A DNA stretch of 63,513 nt from Streptomyces roseus (GTDB lineage: Bacteria; Actinomycetota; Actinomycetes; Streptomycetales; Streptomycetaceae). The position numbers were made by a program, and so were the translations under genes. The stretch is taken from contig NZ_LFML01000046.1 of NCBI RefSeq assembly GCF_001044425.1, positions 1 to 63,513 on the forward strand, written 5' to 3'. Of this stretch, positions 51,742 through 60,437 are shown one piece after another. Below the pieces are notes generated by a model. That model was not told the DNA's origin, did not search any database, and saw only the letters and a list, made by a program, of their open reading frames with translations. Positions within the stretch are counted from its first letter, which is position 1. Every line of letters begins with the position of its first letter.

Positions 51742-53334
51742 GTGTCGCTCAGCCCGTCCCGTACGTTCCCTCCGGAGATCGCCGAATCGGAGGCCCTCGT
51801 CACGCTCGTCGAGCGCGGCCGCGAGCAGGGTCACATCAACGGTGACGATGTGCGCCAGGCCTTCGAGGCCGGCCGCATCCCGGTGGACCAGTGGAAGCGG
51901 GTCCTGCGCAGCCTGAACCAGGTCCTGGACGAGGAGGGTGTGGCGCTGCACGTCAGCGCCGCCCCCGCCACGAAGGCCGCCGCGAAGAAGCCCCGCAAGG
52001 CGGCCGCCGCACCTGCCCGCACCGTGACCAAGAAGGCGGCCGCCGCGCCGCGCCCCATCGGTGCGCGCAAGGCCTCGGCCACCAGCGCGGCCCCCGCCAC
52101 CGCGGCGGCGATATCCGCTTCGCCGGCCGCGGCCACCGAGGACGAGGTGGCGGCCGACGCCGTCGCCGAGCCGAAGAAGCGGGCGGTCAAGAAGACCGCC
52201 GCCAAGAAGACCGCGGTGAAGAAGACCGCCGCCGCGGCCAAGAAGACCAGCGCCAAGGACTCCGACGAGGGCGAGACCCCGGCCGCCGAGGGTGAGGACT
52301 GGGCCGCCGAGGACCTCGTCGACGAGGTCGAGGAGGAGGCCCCCAAGGCCGGCGGCACCCAGGGCTTCGTGCTGTCCGACGACGACGAGGACGACGCCCC
52401 GGCCCAGACGGTCATGGTGGCCGGCGCCACCGCCGACCCCGTCAAGGACTACCTGAAGCTGATCGGCAAGGTGCCGCTCCTCAACGCCGAGCAGGAGGTC
52501 GAGCTCGCCAAGCGCATCGAGGCGGGTCTCTTCTCCGAGTACAAGCTCGAAGAGGAGGAGGACCACAAGCCCGCGTTCAAGCGCGAGCTGGAGATCCTCG
52601 TCGAGGACGGCCGCCGCGCCAAGAACCACCTGCTGGAGGCCAACCTCCGCCTCGTGGTCTCGCTGGCCAAGCGCTACACCGGCCGCGGCATGCTCTTCCT
52701 GGACCTGATCCAGGAGGGCAACGTCGGTCTGATCCGCGCCGTGGAGAAGTTCGACTACACCAAGGGCTTCAAGTTCTCCACGTACGCGACCTGGTGGATC
52801 CGGCAGGCGATCACGCGCGCCATGGCCGACCAGTCGCGCACCATCCGCATCCCCGTCCACATGGTCGAGATCATCAACAAGCTGGCGCGCGTGCAGCGCC
52901 AGATGCTCCAGGACCTCGGCCGGGAGCCCACTCCGGAGGAGCTGGGCAAGGAACTCGACATGACCCCCGAGAAGGTCATCGAGGTCCAGAAGTACGGCCG
53001 CGAGCCGATCTCCCTGCACACCCCTCTGGGTGAGGAGGGCGACAGCGAGTTCGGTGACCTCATCGAGGACTCCGAGGCGGTCGTGCCGGCCGACGCGGTG
53101 TCGTTCACCTTCCTCCAGGAGCAGCTCCAGTCGATCCTCGGGACGCTCTCGGAGCGTGAGGCGGGCGTCGTCTCGATGCGTTACGGCCTGAACGACGGCC
53201 AGCCGAAGACCCTGGACGAGATCGGCCGCGTGTACGGGGTCACCCGTGAGCGCATCCGCCAGATCGAGTCCAAGACCATGTCGAAGCTGCGCCACCCGTC
53301 GCGTTCGCAGGTGCTGCGCGACTACCTCGACTAA
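51742..53334 (+). CDS. hrdB: HrdB-type principal (group 1) RNA polymerase sigma factor
   Basis: 530 aa from the GTG at 51742. The N-terminal 60 residues ([42 protein letters not shown]) are region 1.1. They are followed by a long Ala/Lys/Pro-rich repeat ([15 protein letters not shown]), an acidic stretch, and region 1.2 from [16 protein letters not shown]. Regions 2-4 are complete: [59 protein letters not shown], and [24 protein letters not shown]. The N-terminus is HrdB-like. Flanking genes are not those I expect around hrdB (whiH), and several positions differ from the HrdB I recall, so it may be a paralogue. Confidence 0.93.
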   Translation: MSLSPSRTFPPEIAESEALVTLVERGREQGHINGDDVRQAFEAGRIPVDQWKRVLRSLNQVLDEEGVALHVSAAPATKAAAKKPRKAAAAPARTVTKKAAAAPRPIGARKASATSAAPATAAAISASPAAATEDEVAADAVAEPKKRAVKKTAAKKTAVKKTAAAAKKTSAKDSDEGETPAAEGEDWAAEDLVDEVEEEAPKAGGTQGFVLSDDDEDDAPAQTVMVAGATADPVKDYLKLIGKVPLLNAEQEVELAKRIEAGLFSEYKLEEEEDHKPAFKRELEILVEDGRRAKNHLLEANLRLVVSLAKRYTGRGMLFLDLIQEGNVGLIRAVEKFDYTKGFKFSTYATWWIRQAITRAMADQSRTIRIPVHMVEIINKLARVQRQMLQDLGREPTPEELGKELDMTPEKVIEVQKYGREPISLHTPLGEEGDSEFGDLIEDSEAVVPADAVSFTFLQEQLQSILGTLSEREAGVVSMRYGLNDGQPKTLDEIGRVYGVTRERIRQIESKTMSKLRHPSRSQVLRDYLD

Positions 53335-53352
53335 ACCGTCCGCCGGGCCGTC

Positions 53353-53394
53353 CGCGCCCCGCAGGCCTGTCACAAGACCGGCCCGCGGGGCGCG
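53353..53394 (+). terminator. Terminator after the sigma factor gene
   Basis: CGCGCCCCGC (53353-53362) pairs perfectly with GCGGGGCGCG (53385-53394); an inner GGCC/GGCC extends the stem. It lies between convergent genes. Confidence 0.85.
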
Positions 53395-53404
53395 GGTGCT
53401 TTCC

Positions 53405-53845
53405 TCAGTTCTCCAGGAGATGTTTGAGCATCTCCTCGTCGCGCGGCATCTCCTTGCGGGCGTGCGGCTTGACCACGAGCGGGGCGATGACCCTGCCGAT
53501 GCCGTGGCCCTCGAAGTCGAGGTCCAGGGTCAGGCGCGAGCGCTTGCCGCCGTCGAGGGGCTCGATGGTGCCCCGCACGTCGCCGCGCACCGGTCCGCCG
53601 ATGCCCCGGACGTGCCAGCTGCGCGGCCGGTCGAGCTCCGTGACCTGCATGGTCATCGGAAACTCCCGTCGGCCCAGGCGCCGGGTGACGACGGTCTTCG
53701 ATCCGACGTGGAGGGGTGTGCCCTGGAGCGGGCGCGCCGAGACGGCGCTGTCCTGCCACTCCGGCAGGCGCGTCGGGTCCGTCACGTAGTCGAAGACGTC
53801 CTCGGGAGTGCGGGAGATGTCGATGCTCTTCCTGATCGCGGACAT
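53405..53845 (-). CDS. SRPBCC (START-like) domain protein
   Basis: 146 aa from the ATG at 53845. The pattern SIDISRTPEDVFDYVTDPTRLPEWQDSAVSA, then RPRSWHVRGIGGPVRGDVRGTIEPLDGGKRSRLTLDLDFEGHGIGRVIAPL, is the polyketide-cyclase/SRPBCC ligand-binding fold with a hydrophobic cavity and C-terminal helix. Binds a hydrophobic small molecule; role unknown. Confidence 0.9.
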   Translation of the reverse strand: MSAIRKSIDISRTPEDVFDYVTDPTRLPEWQDSAVSARPLQGTPLHVGSKTVVTRRLGRREFPMTMQVTELDRPRSWHVRGIGGPVRGDVRGTIEPLDGGKRSRLTLDLDFEGHGIGRVIAPLVVKPHARKEMPRDEEMLKHLLEN

Positions 53846-53897
53846 GGCGACCCCTTACTGCCCCCTGCCGGCCTCTCCTTCCACGCTACCGCGCAGG

Positions 53898-55283
53898 TCA
53901 GGCGGTGTCCCGCTGCTCGGCCCGCTGCTTGCGCGCGCTCATCGCGGCGTAGACGAGGACGCCGGCGAACAGGAACAGGACGCCCTGGTAGACGGCCGCG
54001 TAGCCGGAGCCGGCGACCAGCCACATCGAGAAGGCGAACGCCAGGGCGGCCAGGATCCCGTCGCGGACGAGGCGGCCCCGGTGGACGCGCTCGGCCTGCC
54101 CGGAGAGCAGGAAGTACATCTGCGCGGCGGTGGCGAGCAGGTACGGGACGGTCGCCGTGAAGGTGGTGACCAGGACGAGGATCTCGAAGACCCCGTCCGA
54201 GCCGACCGTGTAGTTGTAGATCGTCAGGCCGGAGGCCAAGGCGACGGTGACGAGCACGCCGACCACCGGGACGCCCCGCCTCTTCATCGCGAAGACCTGG
54301 GGGAAGAGCCCGTCGCGGGCGGCGGCGTACGGGGTCTGCGCGCTGAGCAGCGTCCAGCCGTTGAGGGCGCCGAGCATCGAGATCACGGCCGCGCAGGCGA
54401 CCAGGGTGCCGCCCCACGTACCGCCGAACATGGCGTTGACGGCGTCGGTGAAGGGGGCCTCGGAGGCGACCAGCCGGTCGTGCGGGACCAGGCCGAAGAC
54501 GGAGAGCGTGCCCAGCAGGTAGACCACGGCCGCGCCGGCGGCGCCGAGGATCGTCGCCCGGCCGACGTTGCGGGCGGGGTCGCGGACCTCTCCCGCGCTG
54601 ACGGCGGCCGACTCCACGCCGAGGTAGCTGAACAGCAGGATCGCCGCGGCCGCGGACACCGCGCCGACGGGGCTCTGGCCGGTGGCCTGGAAAGGGCCGA
54701 GGTTCGCCGGGTCGAAGAAGAACAGCCCGCCGACGGCGACCAGCAGCAGCGGGGCGAACTTCAGTACGGTGGAGACCAGTTGGACGGCGCCGACGTACCG
54801 GGTCCCGGCCAGGTTGGCGAGCGCCGGGAGCCACTGCACGGTGAGGGGTGCCAGGCACATCGCCGCCTTGTGCTCCCCGATGGCCGGGAAGAGCACGGAC
54901 AGGTAGCCGACCGCCGCGACCGCGAGGGCCGCGTTCGAGACCCAGGCGGTGATCCAGTAGCTCCAGGCCGCGAGGAACCCGGCGAAGTCGCCGAACGCGG
55001 CGCGGGCGTAGACGTATGGGCCGCCGGTCTGCGGGAGCCGCCGCGCGAGCCGGCCGAAGACCAGGGCGAGGGCGATCGCGCCGGCGGTGAGCACGCCGAA
55101 GGCGACCAGGCTGATCGTGCCGAAGGGTGCCACCGAGGCGGGCAGCAGGAAGATCCCGCCGCCGATGATGTTGCCCATGACCAGGCAGGTCGCGATCGGC
55201 AGGCCGAACCGCCGGGCGTGGGGGTCGCGGCCCTGCTCCGGGGGTGCGGCGGTCTCGGTGGGCAGGGCTGCGGTGCTGGTCAT
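53898..55283 (-). CDS. APC-superfamily amino acid permease/antiporter
   Basis: 461 aa from the ATG at 55283. Twelve membrane helices with the APC signatures LVMGNIIGGGIFLLPASVAPFG (unwound TM1), RLPQTGGPYVYARAAFGDFAGFLAAWSYWI and ILLFSYLGVESAAVSAGEVRDPARNVGRAT. The layout resembles basic amino acid/polyamine antiporters (AdiC/PotE-like). The final soluble tail is basic. A GGTCAAC-N5-GTTGACC palindrome 38 bp upstream may control it. Confidence 0.92.
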   Translation of the reverse strand: MTSTAALPTETAAPPEQGRDPHARRFGLPIATCLVMGNIIGGGIFLLPASVAPFGTISLVAFGVLTAGAIALALVFGRLARRLPQTGGPYVYARAAFGDFAGFLAAWSYWITAWVSNAALAVAAVGYLSVLFPAIGEHKAAMCLAPLTVQWLPALANLAGTRYVGAVQLVSTVLKFAPLLLVAVGGLFFFDPANLGPFQATGQSPVGAVSAAAAILLFSYLGVESAAVSAGEVRDPARNVGRATILGAAGAAVVYLLGTLSVFGLVPHDRLVASEAPFTDAVNAMFGGTWGGTLVACAAVISMLGALNGWTLLSAQTPYAAARDGLFPQVFAMKRRGVPVVGVLVTVALASGLTIYNYTVGSDGVFEILVLVTTFTATVPYLLATAAQMYFLLSGQAERVHRGRLVRDGILAALAFAFSMWLVAGSGYAAVYQGVLFLFAGVLVYAAMSARKQRAEQRDTA

Positions 55284-55320
55284 TGGTGGTGCGCCTCGGA
55301 ATGTCTCACATGCTGGGCAG

Positions 55321-55339
55321 GGTCAACACATGGTTGACC
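55321..55339 (-). promoter_or_regulatory. Palindrome upstream of the amino acid permease
   Basis: GGTCAAC (55321-55327) and GTTGACC (55333-55339) are exact complements with a 5-bp spacer. Read on the minus strand, one arm contains a TTGACC hexamer that could act as -35 of the permease promoter, so a bound repressor would block it. Confidence 0.5.
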
Positions 55340-55359
55340 AGCGCGCGGACGGCGCAAAA

Positions 55360-57501
55360 TCAGCGGATTTCGTCCCGCGCGGACACCCCTGCGGAAGGAA
55401 GGCTTCCGCTCTTTCCGTCCCGGGGCCGGTGTTCCTCCACCGGCTCCCCCGGGGGGTCCGCCCTCAGCGCGCTCTCCGGCGCGGTTACCGGCACCTGCGG
55501 GCCGTCCGCCTCCCGCAGCCAGCGCCGCAGCACCTCGTGGACGGCCTCCGCGCCCACCAGGTCCGGCTCAGGCTCCGACAGCTCCGCCGGCCACATCAGG
55601 AACGCACGGCTCTGCTCCCCGCCCAGGCCTCCGTGCGAGCCGATCTGTTCCTCGAAGGCGTGCACCTCCCCGGTGCGCGGGTCGTACGCCGAGTTCACCA
55701 TGACGTCGGCCACGTGCGGGAAGGCGTCGGTGCGCCGGACGGCCCGCGCCGCGTCCGGTCCGAACCGGGCCAGCAGCTCCTCGGCCGCTCCGGGCTCGTC
55801 GAGGCGCGCCACCGCCCCGCCCGGACCCAGCACCTCCCCGTCCACCAGCAGGAACCCGATGCCCGGATGGTTGGCCAGGGTCGCCAGCAGGGCCGGGTGC
55901 GCCCGCTCGATCCGCTCCCGCGAGGCCCGCCCCGGCAGGTCCGGGAAGGAGATCAGGCCGAGGTTGCCCGAGGCCAGCACCACGGGGTCCGGGCCCCGCC
56001 CCGGCTGGGCCCGCTCGTCCTCCTCCACAGGCCGGTGCAGGGCCGCGAGCACCGCCGCGCGGGCCTCGGCGCCGCTGCGGGTGCGGCCGGCCCGGCGGGG
56101 GACCGGCAGTCCGCAGCCCGCGCGGACCAGGTCCTTCAGGGTGAGCCCGTACCGGCCGAGGAACGTCTCCCCCGGGCTCTGGCCGTGGTCCGAGAGCAGC
56201 ACGATCCGGTACTCCCGGGGCGCGTGCTCGGCGACGCGGGCGAGCAGCGCGAGGGTGCGGTCGAGCCGGGCCAGTACCCGGTCGGTGTCCCGGCCGTGCG
56301 GCCCCGAATGGTGGGCGACCTCGTCGTAGGCGACCAGGTCCGCGTAGATCGCGGCGCGCCCCGCGAGCATGTCGCCGATCACCGCCGCGGCGACGACGTC
56401 CCGTTCGACCACCGTCGCGAAGGCCCTGATCAGGGGGTACGTTCCGCCGCGGGCCACCCGGGGCCGCTCCTCCCGCAGCCGGGACCGCAGCGACTGGCCG
56501 ATCTCCCGGGCCACCTCGGCGACGAAGGACAGGGCGGTGCGGACGGCGTTCGCCGGATCGCAGAAGTACGCGAAGTAGCCCGCGCGGGAGCGGTTGGCCC
56601 GGCCCCGCCTCGCCGAGACCGACAGGACGAGGGCCAGCTGGTCGGCGCCGCCGCTGAACAGGTTGCCCCGGCTCGCCCCGTCGAGGGTGAGCAGCCCGCC
56701 GTCGCCGGTGCGGGCGATGGCCCGGCGCTGGAGTTCGGCGGCGCTGCTGGGCCGGTTGCAGACCACCACCTCGCCGGTGTCCTTCTCGTACCAGCGGAAC
56801 GCGGGCACGTCGAAGGTGGAGCCGTGCAGGATGCCAAGCTGGCTGGCGCCGGTCTGGCTGGACCAGTCGGTGCGCCAGGCGGTGATGCCATGGCTGCCGT
56901 CCAGCCAGCCGGCCACCGTGGGCATCAGGCCGCTGCCCGCCGCGCGGCGCAGCGTCTGGTACCCGACGCCGTCGAGCTGGAGGAAGAGCAGTCCGGGGGC
57001 GGGCTCGCCGGGACGGGCCGCGCCCCGGTGCCGGGTGCGCCGGCGGCGCCGGTGGGCGAGCCGGTGGAGCCGGCGCCGGTAGGCCTCGTCATCACGTACG
57101 GCCAGGGCGGTGGAGGTCGTGGAGGCGACGGCGGACATGACGGCGGCCACCACCACGGCGGTCTCCGGGGCCACTTCGCCGCGGCCGGAGGGGATCAGAC
57201 CGAGGGCGAGCAGCAACAGCGAGCCGTTGAGGAAGAAGACGAGCAGTCCGAGCACCAGCGCGGGCACCAGCAGCAGGGCCCGGACCAGTACCGGCCACAC
57301 CAGCGCGCTCAACAGGCCGAAGGCCCCGGCGCCCCAGGCGGCGGTCAGCCCGATCCGGGTGACGCTGTCCCCGTCGCCGGACCGGAGCCGGAAGTCGGGC
57401 AGGAGGCCGGCGAGCGCGAGCATCGTGAGGGTGGACACCGCCCAGACCAGGATCACCCGTACCAGGGCGCTGCCCAGGCTCCGCCACCGTCCTCGCCACA
57501 C
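55360..57501 (-). CDS. Membrane protein with type I phosphodiesterase/nucleotide pyrophosphatase-like domain
   Basis: 713 aa from the GTG at 57501. About four N-terminal membrane helices (LVRVILVWAVSTLTMLALAGLLPDF, WPVLVRALLLVPALVLGLLVFFLNG) resemble phage-holin/DUF4199-like segments. After an Arg-rich loop, a large soluble alkaline-phosphatase-superfamily domain (about residues 165-640) follows: LLFLQLDGVGY (metal site), the nucleophile region SSQTGASQLGILHG, AYDEVAHHSGP with DTDRVLARLD, and VLLSDHGQSPGETF. It probably hydrolyses phosphodiesters or polymers at the membrane; substrate unknown. Confidence 0.85.
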   Translation of the reverse strand: MWRGRWRSLGSALVRVILVWAVSTLTMLALAGLLPDFRLRSGDGDSVTRIGLTAAWGAGAFGLLSALVWPVLVRALLLVPALVLGLLVFFLNGSLLLLALGLIPSGRGEVAPETAVVVAAVMSAVASTTSTALAVRDDEAYRRRLHRLAHRRRRRTRHRGAARPGEPAPGLLFLQLDGVGYQTLRRAAGSGLMPTVAGWLDGSHGITAWRTDWSSQTGASQLGILHGSTFDVPAFRWYEKDTGEVVVCNRPSSAAELQRRAIARTGDGGLLTLDGASRGNLFSGGADQLALVLSVSARRGRANRSRAGYFAYFCDPANAVRTALSFVAEVAREIGQSLRSRLREERPRVARGGTYPLIRAFATVVERDVVAAAVIGDMLAGRAAIYADLVAYDEVAHHSGPHGRDTDRVLARLDRTLALLARVAEHAPREYRIVLLSDHGQSPGETFLGRYGLTLKDLVRAGCGLPVPRRAGRTRSGAEARAAVLAALHRPVEEDERAQPGRGPDPVVLASGNLGLISFPDLPGRASRERIERAHPALLATLANHPGIGFLLVDGEVLGPGGAVARLDEPGAAEELLARFGPDAARAVRRTDAFPHVADVMVNSAYDPRTGEVHAFEEQIGSHGGLGGEQSRAFLMWPAELSEPEPDLVGAEAVHEVLRRWLREADGPQVPVTAPESALRADPPGEPVEEHRPRDGKSGSLPSAGVSARDEIR

Positions 57502-57666
57502 GCCGTACCGCCTCGTGTCTCCCCCGGATCCGCGCCCCGCCCGCGGCCCCGGCCGCATCCTCCAGCGTCGCACAGGGCGGCGGCCCCGGCCGGGTGACCA
57601 CGGTGGCGCACGGAGGTGCGCACCACGGCGGCCGGGAGCGCGGGGCGCGCGCTCCCGGCCGCCGGG

Positions 57667-58071
57667 CTACGTGCCGTCGTAGCCGGCGGTCGGCATGGAC
57701 AGCCGGCGGTGCACCTCGGCCTTCATGGCGGAGGTGTACTGCGGCTCGGCGAGCCCGGCGGTCTCCAGCCGTACGCCGCGCCGCTCGCATTCCGCGCTGA
57801 ACTCCTCGACGGAGCGCAGGGCGCGGGCCAGGACCCGGCGGTTGGGCGCGACGAAGAGGTCGACCTGGCCCGCCTCGACATCGCACCAGAGCCCGCAGTG
57901 GTCGGCGCGCAGTCCGTAGAAGAGCAGCGTCCTCGTCACCACGTAACCCCGGTCGGCGGCCCAGCGGGCGCACATGGCCTGCTGGCTGCGGGTGTCGACG
58001 GCGAAGGGGTCGGTGTCCAGATCCTCGAGCGGGGCCAGGCTGGCGATAGCGGCCACACGCAGCTCATCCAT
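57667..58071 (-). CDS. Protein resembling a degenerate serine-recombinase N-terminal domain
   Basis: 134 aa from the ATG at 58071. RSQQAMCARWAADRGYVVTRTLLFYG and the later QVDLFVAPNRRVLARALRSVEEFSAECERRGVRLETA follow the resolvase N-terminal pattern (QREACRAYAERRGW ... VDAVVVWKLDRLTRSL ... LEERGV). The start of the domain lacks the R-x-S catalytic serine, and no DNA-binding domain follows. It is therefore probably not a recombinase but a small domesticated protein on the same fold. This is a by-eye similarity. Confidence 0.6.
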   Translation of the reverse strand: MDELRVAAIASLAPLEDLDTDPFAVDTRSQQAMCARWAADRGYVVTRTLLFYGLRADHCGLWCDVEAGQVDLFVAPNRRVLARALRSVEEFSAECERRGVRLETAGLAEPQYTSAMKAEVHRRLSMPTAGYDGT

Positions 58072-58210
58072 GCCGCCCGACCCTACTCCGATCCGCGGCC
58101 CGCGAGGAGGGGGCTGCGGACTTCGGTTCGGGGCACGTCCGGTGGGCAGGATCTACCCTTCGAGACACCCCCAGGGGCGCCGGGGGACGCACGAGCGACG
58201 GGGAGGCCGC

Positions 58211-58987
58211 GTGCCGGTGGAGATCACCTGGTGGGGCCATGCCACGTGCGCGGTCGAGGACTCCGGGGTGCGGCTGCTGACGGACCCGCTGTTCGCGCGG
58301 CGGCTCGCGCATCTGCGGCGGCGGCGCGGGGCGCTTCCCCCGCCGGAGGCGGCCGAGGCCGACGCGGTGCTGGTGTCGCACCTGCACGCCGACCATCTGC
58401 ACCTGCCCTCGCTGGCCCGGCTGGCGCCCGGCACCCGGCTGCTGGTGCCGCGCGGTGCGCGCCGCGCCGTGCCGGGGCTCGCGCGGGTGGCGGGCGCGCG
58501 CGGCCTGCCCGTCACGGAGGTGGCTCCGGGCGAGGAGGTCGGCGTACGGGCGGGGGTGCGGGTCCGGGCCGTCAGCGCACGCCACGACGGGCGGCGGCTG
58601 CCGTTCGGGCCGCGTCTGGCGCCGGCGCTCGGGTACGTGGTCCAGGGCTCGGCACGGACGTACTTCGCCGGGGACACCGGGCTGTTCGAAGCGATGGCCG
58701 AGGAGGTCGGGCCGGTGGACGTGGCCCTGCTGCCGGTCGGCGGCTGGGGCCCGTACCTGGGGCCGGGGCATCTGGACCCGGCCGGGGCGGCGCGGGCACT
58801 GGCGGAGCTCGCGCCGGCGGCGGCGGTGCCGGTGCACTACGGGACGTACTGGCCGATCGGGCTGGACGCGGTGCGCCCCCACGAATTCCACTCGCCGGGC
58901 GAGGAGTTCGCACGGCGGGCCCGCCTGCTGGCGCCGAAGGTGACGGTACGGGTGCCCGGCCACGGCGAGCGGGTACGGCTGCCGTGA
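58211..58987 (+). CDS. MBL-fold metallo-hydrolase (UlaG-like)
   Basis: 258 aa from the GTG at 58211 (GGGGAGG upstream). Metal-binding HLHADHLHLP (HxHxDH), the later YFAGDTGLFEAM, and MBL end strand AAVPVHYGTYWPIG give the beta-lactamase-fold hydrolase core of the L-ascorbate-6-phosphate lactonase-like group. The substrate is unknown. The stop overlaps the start of the DedA gene (GTGA). Confidence 0.9.
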   Translation: MPVEITWWGHATCAVEDSGVRLLTDPLFARRLAHLRRRRGALPPPEAAEADAVLVSHLHADHLHLPSLARLAPGTRLLVPRGARRAVPGLARVAGARGLPVTEVAPGEEVGVRAGVRVRAVSARHDGRRLPFGPRLAPALGYVVQGSARTYFAGDTGLFEAMAEEVGPVDVALLPVGGWGPYLGPGHLDPAGAARALAELAPAAAVPVHYGTYWPIGLDAVRPHEFHSPGEEFARRARLLAPKVTVRVPGHGERVRLP

Positions 58988-59637
58988 GGTGGGGGGTGTA
59001 CGGGCCGCACGGTCTCGGGGCGGCGGTCGTGGCGGCCGGGGCCGGCCAGGTGCCCCCGGAGACGACCCGGCAGGCGGTGGGCTACCCGGCGCTGTTCGTA
59101 CTGGTGGCGCTGGGAGCACTGGTGCCGGTGATCCCGACGGGGGCGCTGGTGAGTTCGGCGGCGGTGGTGGCGTTCCATCAGCAGTCGCTGCCCTTCGGGG
59201 TGCTGCTGGTGTGCGCCGTCGCGGCCGTGGCCGCGTTCGCGGGGGATCTGGCGCTGTACTGGCTGGGGCGGCGCGGGGTGCGGTCCCGGGGCGGCTCGCG
59301 GTGGCTGGAGGCGCTGCGGGGGCGGGCGACGCCCGAGCGACTGGCGCAGGCGCAGCGGGGGCTGGACGAGCACGGGGTGCTGGTGCTGGTGGTCTCCCGG
59401 CTGGTCCCGGCGGGCCGGATCCCGGTGATGCTGGCCTGCCTGCTGGCGCGGCTCCCGCTGCGCCGCTTCGCCCGCGGCGACGCTCCGGCCTGCCTCGCGT
59501 GGGCTGCGACGTACGGGCTGATCGGCATCCTGGGCGGTTCCCTGTTCTCGGAGCCGTGGAAGGGCGTCGCGCTCGCGGTGGCCGTGACCCTGCTGATCAG
59601 CGGGGCGCCGGCGCTCTGGCGCCGGCTGCGGAGCTGA
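58984..59637 (+). CDS. DedA-family (VTT/SNARE-associated-like) membrane protein
   Basis: 217 aa; the GTG overlaps the hydrolase stop codon by 4 bp. Features: YPALFVLVALGALVPVIPTGALVSSAAVVAF, FAGDLALYWLGRRGVRS, and VVSRLVPAGRIPVMLACLLARLPLRRF (the conserved R-x-x-P-A-x-R segment), and two last helices. DedA proteins are polyprenyl-phosphate or lipid flippase candidates. Coupling to the hydrolase implies a joint function. Confidence 0.88.
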   Translation: MRWGVYGPHGLGAAVVAAGAGQVPPETTRQAVGYPALFVLVALGALVPVIPTGALVSSAAVVAFHQQSLPFGVLLVCAVAAVAAFAGDLALYWLGRRGVRSRGGSRWLEALRGRATPERLAQAQRGLDEHGVLVLVVSRLVPAGRIPVMLACLLARLPLRRFARGDAPACLAWAATYGLIGILGGSLFSEPWKGVALAVAVTLLISGAPALWRRLRS

Positions 59638-59689
59638 GACCGGCTGGGCTCGGACTCCTGCGCCTGCGGCCGCGGTCGGGCCGGCGCGG

Positions 59690-60280
59690 TCAGCGCGGCT
59701 CGCGCAGTCCCGCGACCAGGAGGTCGACCATGCGGCGCGCGTCGTAGCGGGAGTCGGCCTCGGCGCCGATGCAGAGGTTCCCGATGCCGCGCATGAGCTG
59801 GTACGCGGTGAGGTCGGAGCGGATTTCGCCCGCTTCGACGGCGGCGTCGAGGAGCTCGGTGCAGACCGGCAGGAGGCGGTCGAGGAAGTAGGCGTGCAGC
59901 GTCTCGAAGCCGGCGTTGTCGGCCTGCATCGCGCCCGCGAGTCCGTGTTTGGTGACGAGGAAGTCGGCGAAGAGCCGGACCCACCGGCCGAGGGCGGCGT
60001 GCGGGGTCGGGCCGGCCGCCAGCAGGGCCGGTCCGGCCTCGGCGCAGGCCTCGACCTGGTGGCGGTAGACGGCGATGACGAGGTCCGCCCGGGTGGGGAA
60101 GTGCCGGTAGATCGTGCCCATGCCGACGCCGGCCTTGGCCGCGATGTCGCGTACGGGCGCCTCGACGCCCGAGGTGACGAAGACCGCCGCCGCGGCGTCC
60201 AGCAGGGTCTGCTGGTTGCGCCGGGCGTCCTTGCGCTTGGACGCCGCCGCGCTTCCCGCGTTTTGGCCGTTCTCGCTCAC
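59690..60280 (-). CDS. TetR-family transcriptional regulator
   Basis: 196 aa from the GTG at 60280, 9 nt after GGAG. N-terminal HTH: RRNQQTLLDAAAAVFVTSGVEAPVRDIAAKAGVGMGTIYRHFPTRADLV. The C-terminal ligand domain is about 140 residues (LFADFLVTKHGLAGAM, LLDAAVEAGEIRSDLTAYQLMRGIGNLC). It is divergent from the alpha/beta hydrolase across 157 bp with a GCTCCG-N9-CGGAGC palindrome, the standard TetR-target layout. Confidence 0.94.
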   Translation of the reverse strand: MSENGQNAGSAAASKRKDARRNQQTLLDAAAAVFVTSGVEAPVRDIAAKAGVGMGTIYRHFPTRADLVIAVYRHQVEACAEAGPALLAAGPTPHAALGRWVRLFADFLVTKHGLAGAMQADNAGFETLHAYFLDRLLPVCTELLDAAVEAGEIRSDLTAYQLMRGIGNLCIGAEADSRYDARRMVDLLVAGLREPR

Positions 60281-60321
60281 GACGGCACTCCTTCCCTCAC
60301 ACCCTTGCAAAGCGGAACAGC

Positions 60322-60342
60322 GCTCCGTATCGTTTGCGGAGC
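60322..60342 (+). promoter_or_regulatory. Candidate TetR operator
   Basis: GCTCCG (60322-60327) and CGGAGC (60337-60342) with a 9-bp spacer, in the middle of the divergent promoter region. Confidence 0.5.
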
Positions 60343-60437
60343 AGGGTTCCGGTTCGCCCATGATGGCAGAACGGCGCGCCTCCCACCAGGCCGCCCACCG
60401 GACGGGCCTGCGAAGACACCGAACGGAAGGCAGTTCC

